A stretch of 64,000 nucleotides of DNA from Scolanthus callimorphus (Eukaryota; Cnidaria; Anthozoa; Actiniaria; Edwardsiidae): the NCBI GenBank assembly GCA_033964015.1, contig CM066912.1:26199605-26263604 (forward strand). The letters are read 5' to 3'. The notes beneath the pieces were generated by a model that worked only from the letters and a program-made list of their open reading frames with translations, had not been told where the DNA came from and made no database searches. A program made the translations under genes and the position numbers. Positions 57,488 to 64,000 of this stretch are shown here, piece after piece. Numbering within the stretch: the first letter of the stretch is position 1; every line of letters begins with the position of its first letter.

Positions 57488-59932
57488 GGGGCCCGTTTCT
57501 CAAAACGCCCGGTAATTAACGGGCCCGTAAAACTTATCGGGAGAGTTTACGGGGAAGTTTATCGGGTACGAGCGAGCGTTTCTCAAAGCTCCCGGTAACC
57601 TCCGATAGTTATCGGGGCCCCGGAATCAAATTTATAATTTCCGGATATTACAAATAACTTACCAAAAAAATCAATGAATTATCGAAAAACTTAGCAATTT
57701 GTCGACACTAGATCACAAAGTGTACCGCTAAATTTGTATTTCCAGCGAAAACAGTAAAGAAATCAGCTAAAATGTACGAAAACAAATGCAATTTGTAGTG
57801 AAATTGTGCACTGAGATTGAACATTTGTTTACATTCTTGCAATCAACACGTCAAACTGATTGACAGCTAAGCTGTCAAACGAATGGTTTTGATTGGTTGA
57901 GAAGCAAGATGGTCGCATCTGATTGGCTAAAGCTCTCCCGGCGCCATAACTGAATGAGGACAACGAGTCGGTTGATTTACCACAGTGACTTTACTAACAA
58001 CATGGCGGCCAAAGGGCCGATCCGTGAACAGGTTCTTGGTCGCGAGACCGCTGACCATCTAACAACTTACTGCGGGCTAATTAACAGAGCCATATAACAC
58101 TATGGCGCAACCTCTTTTCCCTATCTTTCTATACAGAAATATGAATGGAATGGGAAATGAAAAGATTACATGAGTCAGGTTATGAGGCAACTAAAGCTAT
58201 ACAATGTACTATTGTAGCTAGCAAAAATGTCAAATACAGAGTGGCAAACTGTGACTGTACAACTGTACATAAACGTTCTACATAACAGGCTATAGAAGGG
58301 TACACACTCATCACTACAGTGAGTGGTTACCATGGATACACAGAGGCAGGTGTACATACATGACTATTACACACAGGCATACATGGCACCTGCAGTACCA
58401 TGTATGGGGGGAGGGGGTGACCACTTTTTTTTCTCTTTCTCTCTTCCCCTATTTCTTCTCCTATACAACCACATCTACACTGAAACAGGCACTGGCAATA
58501 AAAAGGGTGTGTGAAAATCTATGGCATGAGCAAAAAAATATAAATGGCAGAGCAGGAGGCGAAATTAAAAGTAGAATGAAAATAAGAAGGTCCAAAGTTC
58601 ATCCGAACAAAATAAATAATATTTTCATCTGCACAAAATAAATTATGTTCATCAGAAGAGTGCAAGTTGACAATGGGCTGGTGCAGGGCTTGTTGCTATA
58701 GTGACAGTAGCAGATCTTGTCACTTGTCCTTGATTTCCCAAAGCCGTGCCTCGCAATGAAGACAAGTATTAACTAAATGTCGGCAGATTTCACAAATCCT
58801 GGCAAAAATGCAGCTTCGTTTGCACAGGTCACAGAACTTGTCTTGCCAAAGGAACGTTAATACATGCAACGAAATATCAAATACAATGACCGCAGTTTTC
58901 CTGATCTCGGTATCCAAGGGAATGTTTTACTCGCAAACAAAATAAATGCGAAGACAGCAGCGTTCACATCTGATTCCAACAACGTTCAAACAAAATAAAT
59001 GCAAAGACAGCAGCGTTCACATCTGGTTCCAACAAAGTTCCAGCAAAATAAATGTGTAACGACAGCAGTGTTCACCAACAGCGGCTTCGTGTGCCTCAGG
59101 TCGTAGATCTTGTTTTCCACAGTCGTTTACATGCTTACAACAAAAATAACAGAATGGAATAAATGCTTGGGACACGGCACGGGCTCCTTTGCCCTGCCAC
59201 GTGTTGAGAAAGGCTGCTTCCACCGGAAAGTACACCGGGCGCAAATCGTTCAAAACCGTCTTCATTGTCACATGTAGCTCCATGAATCCTTCTCCTTTGG
59301 AAGGCCGGGAGATCAGCATTCTTCCAATCCCACCGCTGCCACCACGCCATAACTGAATGAGGACAACGAGTCGGTTGATTTACCACAGTGACTTTACTAA
59401 CAACATGGCGGCCAAAGGGCCGATCCGTGAACAGGTTCTTGGTCGCGAGACCGCTGACCATCTAACAACTTACTGCGGGCTAATTAACAGAGCCATATAA
59501 CACTATGGCGCGGTTTATTGGAATGGCGGGAAAAACAATCCCGGTAAGTTTACGGGAAACCTTGGAACTGCAAAGCGAGAACTTTTCGAGGCAAAACGAG
59601 ACAGGCCTGAAAATGGTTAGTTTTGAAGGAAAAAGAGGTAAGTTTTCGGTAATTTTAACTTGACAGAGTCTAGTTGAATAACTAAGCTTTACCTAGAGTG
59701 AAAAATTTCAGGAAAACAAATCAATTTTCGACCTTATTTTAAGACTTCAAAATGCTTTCCGTTAATTTAACGGGAGGTCAAGAGCTCCCGTAAAAAAATC
59801 GGCCGATTTAACGGGAACTTTTACGATTTCGCAAATAACGGGAGTTTTGAGAAACAGTCAAAATATATCGGGAGGTGTTAACGGGTAGGTTACGGTCCGA
59901 TAAGTTACCGGTCGTTTTGAGAAACGGCCCCC
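57488..59932. mobile_element. TIR element with GGGGCCCGTTTCTCAAAACG ends
   Basis: GGGGCCCGTTTCTCAAAACG and CGTTTTGAGAAACGGCCCCC are inverted; TTAACGGG and CCGATAA motifs follow near both ends. It resembles the termini of 20727-22232. Host-like sequence on each side of the internal direct repeats is AT-rich and non-coding. Confidence 0.8.
57942..59511 (-). mobile_element. 1.57-kb unit bounded by identical 167-bp direct repeats
   Basis: 57942-58108 and 59345-59511 are identical by eye: CGCCATAACTGAATGAGGAC to ATAACACTATGGCGC, with short inverted tips GCGCCATA/TATGGCGC. Read on the minus strand, a purine tract (AGATAGGGAAAAGAGG) lies next to the distal repeat, as in LTR elements. The minus-strand interior has two Cys-rich short ORFs (59319-59017 with PFCYFCCKHVNDCG; 58917-58720 with FCDLCKRSCIFARICEICRH) of unknown function, and three ~55-bp tandem units at about 58925-59060. 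No RT or integrase. Each repeat on the plus strand opens MAAKGPIREQVLGRETADHL and stops after 31 codons. Confidence 0.7.
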
Positions 59933-60115
59933 TGGAGACTTTATTTTTATAAGTTTTTTCGGGAAAAAATGGTTGGCCCTCCCTATGCTCAATGTTATTT
60001 TTGTTGGAAATTTTCCATAGCCCCCCCCCCCCCCCTAAATCATATTAGGGAAAAACAGAGGCCCCCCCCTCAAAATCATCATAGCCCCCCCTCTAGATAA
60101 ATTATGAACGCTCCC

Positions 60116-61141
60116 TTAGCACTCAGAAACGACTTTTTCGAGACTTTTAGATGGAACACCGACTACAGGTATTTTCTTGTTTGAGGTCGAATTTTTACAA
60201 ATAAAATGAGCGATCGTACGCGATAGTATCGCGATTCACCCTGCCACTCTGTGTTGTTGTGAGCCGTCAATATTTTGTGGTATTGACGGCTCAAAAAGAG
60301 CTAGCAAAATTCAACTTTTTTCGCACGAATTTATGTTTCATTTCATTGTCAATAGTTAGAAATAACGTTTAGCTATATTTCTAGCAATATCTTATGGCAG
60401 AAAGAGATTTTTTTTCGCCGAAAAAGATTGAAAAATGTAAACAGAAATGCTCGAGCTCGTGCGAAAAGCCCATGTGATTGCGTTAGATCGTGCGTAAATG
60501 TAATGAGAATTGAAATTTCAATCGACAATTAAATAGCACTATTTCTTGCCATTTCCTCCAGAAAATCTTCAAGAATCGCGATACAATATTAATTACAATT
60601 TTGAGACGGCAATTCCACAAAATATTGACGGCGTTGGAAGAAAATATTTTCACGTATTGGGCTCCGTCGCTGCGCGACTCCGCCCAATACGTGAACATAT
60701 TTTCTCCCAACTAGCCGTCAATATTTTGTGGAATTGCCGTCTCAAAATCGTAATTAGTATATAATATTCATGTGACGTAAGTGAAAAGTGTGTCGAAATC
60801 AGAGCTAAGTCATGTCGCATACGATGGTTGTAGGCCGCGAAATTCGTACGTCTAAATCGGCCTTAACAAGAGCAGTCAACGTTTGTGCTGTTCTTTACGC
60901 GCCAAAGATTTCCAGAAGATCTGACAATTTTGAAATCCGTCAACAAGAAAGAAAAGGCACCCCTAATCTTATATGAGCTAGTTAGAATCAGATGATAGTC
61001 TTCTGTGACGACAGCTTTTATATAGTGTAATTTTCAAAATCGCTACCCGTTTATGTAATTGATCCTCAAAATCCTACCCCTTTCGGGCAGAGAATCCCCG
61101 TATAGTCGACATGGTTCCGGATTCAAAAATATCCGTTACAG
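60116..61141. other. Rest of GT14 copy C intron
   Basis: 60270-60296 is a small palindrome (GTCAATATTTTGTGGTATTGAC). 60584-60767 is a near-perfect hairpin whose arms (GAGACGGCAATTCCACAAAA and CAATATTTTGTGGAATTGCC) share that motif. About 60890-60950 aligns with the intron of copy A. Confidence 0.6.
60584..60767. repeat. Near-perfect 184-bp hairpin
   Basis: Arms of about 85 bp, from ATTACAATTTTGAGACGGCA to TGCCGTCTCAAAATCGTAAT, with CACGTATTGGGC / GCCCAATACGTG and a loop at GCTGCGCGACTCC. It could be a MITE or a hairpin RNA source. Confidence 0.8.
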
Positions 61142-62311
61142 TGGCCTGGAAAGAAATTATGTTCCGGATTCCAAAAACCATTTCCCTACTGTATTCAAGG
61201 TGGGAAAGGAAACTGACCCAGCTACTAATGTCTGGGGTTGTAGCGCCTTAATTACAAATGATATCCTCAACGATAGATCACCAAGTGGGCGCGCTGTAGA
61301 AGACTGTTGGACGGCAAAAGGATCGCAACCACAGATAGACCACTATCTTCTATCTCTGGGATTATAGTTCATGGGGTAGCAAGCGAATAATATGTTACAA
61401 CGTGGAATACATGCATTTGGAGCCATCATTTGAGGAATATGAAACCCCTCTGGCTTATGGGATCTTTGTTTACAAAGACGAGAATATGGTTAAAACACTC
61501 CTCGAAGCAATTTATATGCCACATAATGTCTACTGTATCCATATAGACATGAAGCAGAGTGCGTCATTTTATCAAACAGTGTATGAGATGGTATCATGCC
61601 TCGGCAATGTTTTCCTGGCCACCCATCCAGTGCAGATCAATTGGGGAGACATAACCTTGGTAGATGCAATCCTCGGGTGCATGAAGGATCTCGAAGCTCA
61701 TAGAATAAATGGAAATATTTTATATACCTTGTAGGGCAGGATTTCCCTTTGTACCGTAACTCAGAAATAGTGCGTGCAGTCAAGGCTTTGAATGGTTCCA
61801 ACTTGCTGGAGAGTTTTCCGGTACCAGCAGACAACCAAGGCCGAACCTCATATGTTCATAAAGGATGGAGATGGCCAAACACAAGGCATTCGCCGCCTCC
61901 GTACAATATAACCATAAAAAAGGGTTCAATTCATGGGATCTATTCCAGGAATTTCACAAAGTATTTATTGCACAGCAAAGTTGCGCAGGCTTTTCTTGAG
62001 TGGTGTAGAGTCACCAAGAACCCTGATGAGACATTCTTTTCCTCGCTTCACGCCCATCTTGTGGCTCGCAATTGCTTCAGGTAATAAAGACAGCACGATG
62101 GCGCGGACATGGTGTGTGTCATGGCAAGTTGATTCGAAGCGTCTGTTGGCTCGGTATTGAAGACCTGAAATGGGTTCTAAGCCCAGCGTATAGCCCGAGG
62201 TTGTTTGCTCATAAAATTCCATTTGATGAGAGGTCAGAACTTCTAGACTGTCTCACGTTGTCACTGAGAACACAAAAACGGATTTACCCAGTGGATAGAG
62301 TAGGCCATTAG

Positions 62312-63250
62312 AAATAGGTATCGTAAAAGCCCGCTATAAGAACCTAGAATTTTCAAGGTCAGACTGATAGAACAGGCTCAGGGAACTTAAGGCATGGGTC
62401 TAACAGCAAAAATGCTAAAAAAGTATGATAAAAATTCTCCAAGGAAGAGGAAATATCTAGCACAAACAGTTATTCGTTAAGGTTGTTCCTGAAGTTCGGA
62501 CAGTTATTTTGAAATATTTTGTAACCATGGTAACCGATTGCGTTACCTGACAGAGCGTGACAAAGGCCTTATTTTCTTTGAAGCCACGGGAGGCATGGTA
62601 AATCAGTTTTTTGGCCCTTTTTCGAAAGTGGTTTATGTTGATTATCGGGTGTAAAATACAATTCAAATGATCATGATGATGGCTGTCCAAGCAATTCTGA
62701 TTTTGAGATAATGAGAAGTATCAAATTACATACCAGTAAAAAACATGATTGTAAATACCATTTCCAGCCATCCTCATTTGATTTATTTGTGTACCATTAT
62801 GCTCTTCTAATATCACCAAAAAGAATACGAAATACTATTCGTCTTCCTACCCTCCCGAAGAGGTTTATATGAAAATCTATTTTAAGGTCAAAGGTTACGA
62901 GATTTGTTGCTATGGAGGCCAAATATCGTTAAGGTGGTTTAGAACGCCAAATGCAATTTCTATTCAACAACATCCATAAACATATATAACACCATTAAGA
63001 GATAGACCACACCCCTTGGTTTTGCGTCCGCCATATTGGATTTGCTTTGGACCCATATGCCTTAAGTACCCTGAGGGGTCATTTGGGGTAGTTTTTAATT
63101 GCTCGGAGCGAGCGCAGCGAGCGGAGAGCAAGTCTAATCTTGCCTTGATTTGCACGTAGGAATGCATTACATACCGTTTTACATTGGTTTTCATACTGAC
63201 GCGGGTTACCTGTGGTTCATGTGCGGGTTACCTGTGGTAGCGCATGCGCG
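62312..63250. other. Gene-free region after GT14 copy C
   Basis: TTCGTTAAGGTTGTTCCTGA at 62473 and ATCGTTAAGGTGGTTTAGAA at about 62928 are similar and in direct orientation. At 63181-63236 GCGGGTTACCTGTGG is repeated. No gene was recognised. Confidence 0.45.
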
Positions 63251-63257
63251 GGACAGT

Positions 63258-63411
63258 TATATAGGCGCCGAGCGATTTTGGGTTCAGTTTGGGTTCAGTA
63301 ACCAGTCAGTGGCACAGTTCCATTTTAGCAAACTATTCATGTCAAAATTGACAACATTTAGGATTTGTAGATCGGTTTAAAGAAATGTTTGTGTTTCTTG
63401 GAGATTATCGG
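63258..63411 (+). promoter_or_regulatory. Putative TATA promoter and first exon of a gene running off the window
   Basis: TATATAGG at 63258-63265 in a GC-rich context (GCGCATGCGCGGG upstream), a TCAGT-type initiator about 30 nt on (63292), then a leader and ATG at 63384 (MFVFLGDYR) with the donor CG/GTAAGTGA at 63412. The coding part is only nine codons, so this is a weak gene call. Confidence 0.35.
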
Positions 63412-64000
63412 TAAGTGACGGTTATTAATATTTCCTTTTGTCAGTCTCAATTGCATTTGTAGATGTTTTTAAGTGTATTTTGGCAACCTTTTCGAACCTT
63501 TCCACGAAATATTTGCCGACTTTCAAAGAACTTTAATAATGGAATGACTCAGTGACCTCTTTGAGTTATTTGTCTTTCTCGAACACAAGACATAGCTAGT
63601 CTAATTTCCACAGTTTAAAGCTACTTGGCCAACTCAGGTCTTCTCCAACTTGGATCAATTTGAGTATTATTAGCCCGGGGGTAGTTTGCTGAACCAGAGA
63701 GGGGAATCCCCAAAATCTCGTACACAAACTTTATGTTCATTGAGCTTTAATCTCCTAGATAGCCTAAAATTGCCCCAACTAAAGCCAGACATTTCTCATT
63801 CTCGTCTTTTATATGGAAATCCTATACAGTAAATACCCGCGTATAAGAACCTACTTTTTCTTGGTTTAGGCTATAATAATAATAATAATAATAAATATGT
63901 TTATTATACTTTTTGCTTTTTGAATTATTTCTCTCATGTTTACACTGTAAGGTTCTTATAAAAAGGGTAGTTAAAAAAGTGAAATTGATGCTACCAAGTT
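63412..64000. other. Right edge, no gene seen
   Basis: 63836-63968 has a CCGCGTATAAGAACCTA / GGTTCTTATAAAAAGGGTA inverted pair, a likely MITE, with (AAT)n inside. Otherwise unremarkable. Confidence 0.45.

Larger units (their letters stand above)
57252..60115. mobile_element. Outer PIF/Harbinger-type element of a nest, TTA duplication
   Basis: Left GGGGCGGACCATTTGAACTT and right ATTATGAACGCTCCC are imperfect inverted ends, flanked by TTA at 57249-57251 and 60116-60118. A G run lies just inside the left end (57286-57303) and C runs inside the right (60020-60034, 60061). Other elements are inserted inside. Confidence 0.65.
56588..62311 (+). pseudogene. GCNT1-like: GT14 beta-1,6-N-acetylglucosaminyltransferase-like gene, copy C
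   Basis: Exon 1, 56588-56704 (117 nt), starts MMMKLVKQKLRLALVCFGII, a basic type II anchor. The catalytic exon begins about 61142 (GTTACAG/TGGCC) and is the most complete of the three: GLERNYVPDSKNHFPTVF, NVWGCSALITND, EYMHLEPSFEEYETPLAYGI, TLLEAIYMPHNVYCIHID, INWGDITLVDAILGCMKDLE, SPPPYNITIKKGSIHGIYSR, FLEWCRVTKNPDETF and WLGIEDLKWVLSPAYSPRLF, ending at 62311. At least four frame changes remain (about 61260-61370, 61709, 62057 and 62080). Exon 1 ends in phase 0 but the conserved catalytic frame needs another phase, so an unrecognised small exon or one more indel is implied. Its 4.4-kb intron holds the nested elements at 57252-60115. Confidence 0.82.

Noticed and set aside
59135..59461. 108-codon minus-strand ORF overlapping the 167-bp repeat
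   Set aside because: No recognisable domain, and it overlaps another ORF; kept only as part of the unclassified unit.

Overview
The window looks like animal nuclear DNA, most likely from an anthozoan cnidarian (coral or sea anemone). It has multi-exon genes with GT-AG introns, many-fingered C2H2 zinc-finger exons with TGLKP/TGVKP linkers, dense MITE and foldback transposons, CR1/L2-like non-LTR retrotransposon debris and TA/TTA target-site duplications. Metazoan is secure. Cnidarian is an inference from the protein and repeat style. No bacterial operon, CRISPR array, tRNA or rRNA was seen.

Layout. (1) 447-9232, minus strand: an SLC18B1-like major facilitator transporter. I rebuilt 14 exons by splice site, reading phase and alignment to the remembered family pattern. 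(2) 10526-20562, minus strand: a glutamate carboxypeptidase II/NAALADase-like M28 metallopeptidase with seven recognised exons and all metal-binding residues. One exon carries a 1-base frameshift. Its introns hold minisatellites and an 80-copy GC-rich hexanucleotide array. (3) 20.6-27.1 kb: transposon-rich intergenic DNA with TIR elements, a long-armed foldback and retrotransposon tails. (4) 27140-28297, plus strand: an intact 13-finger C2H2 exon. (5) 28.7-35.5 kb: two broken non-LTR retrotransposons, one interrupted by two MITEs with clear target-site duplications. (6) 38343-39821, plus strand: a second, about 17-finger C2H2 array broken by many 1-base indels. (7) 42.1-62.3 kb, plus strand: three tandem paralogues of a GT14 (core-2 beta-1,6-GlcNAc-transferase-like) gene. 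Each has a 117-nt first exon coding a type II membrane anchor and a long catalytic exon. All three catalytic exons are frameshifted, two are also split by transposons, and the introns are filled with nested elements. (8) The right edge has a TATA-box promoter-like block and a possible first exon at 63.26-63.41 kb.

The genes do not form a pathway. The transporter, the peptidase and the glycosyltransferases are independent secretory or membrane functions. The most unusual signals are structural. Minisatellites begin at or just after 5' splice sites in four introns of two neighbouring genes, and one of them duplicates the exon end together with its splice donor. There is an intronic G4-prone (CUGGGG)n array. 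The GT14 cluster has conserved promoters and first exons while its catalytic exons are broken. A four-level nest of mobile elements lies in one GT14 intron. Many frameshifts fall in mononucleotide runs, so consensus errors in a long-read assembly cannot be separated from true pseudogenes by reading alone.
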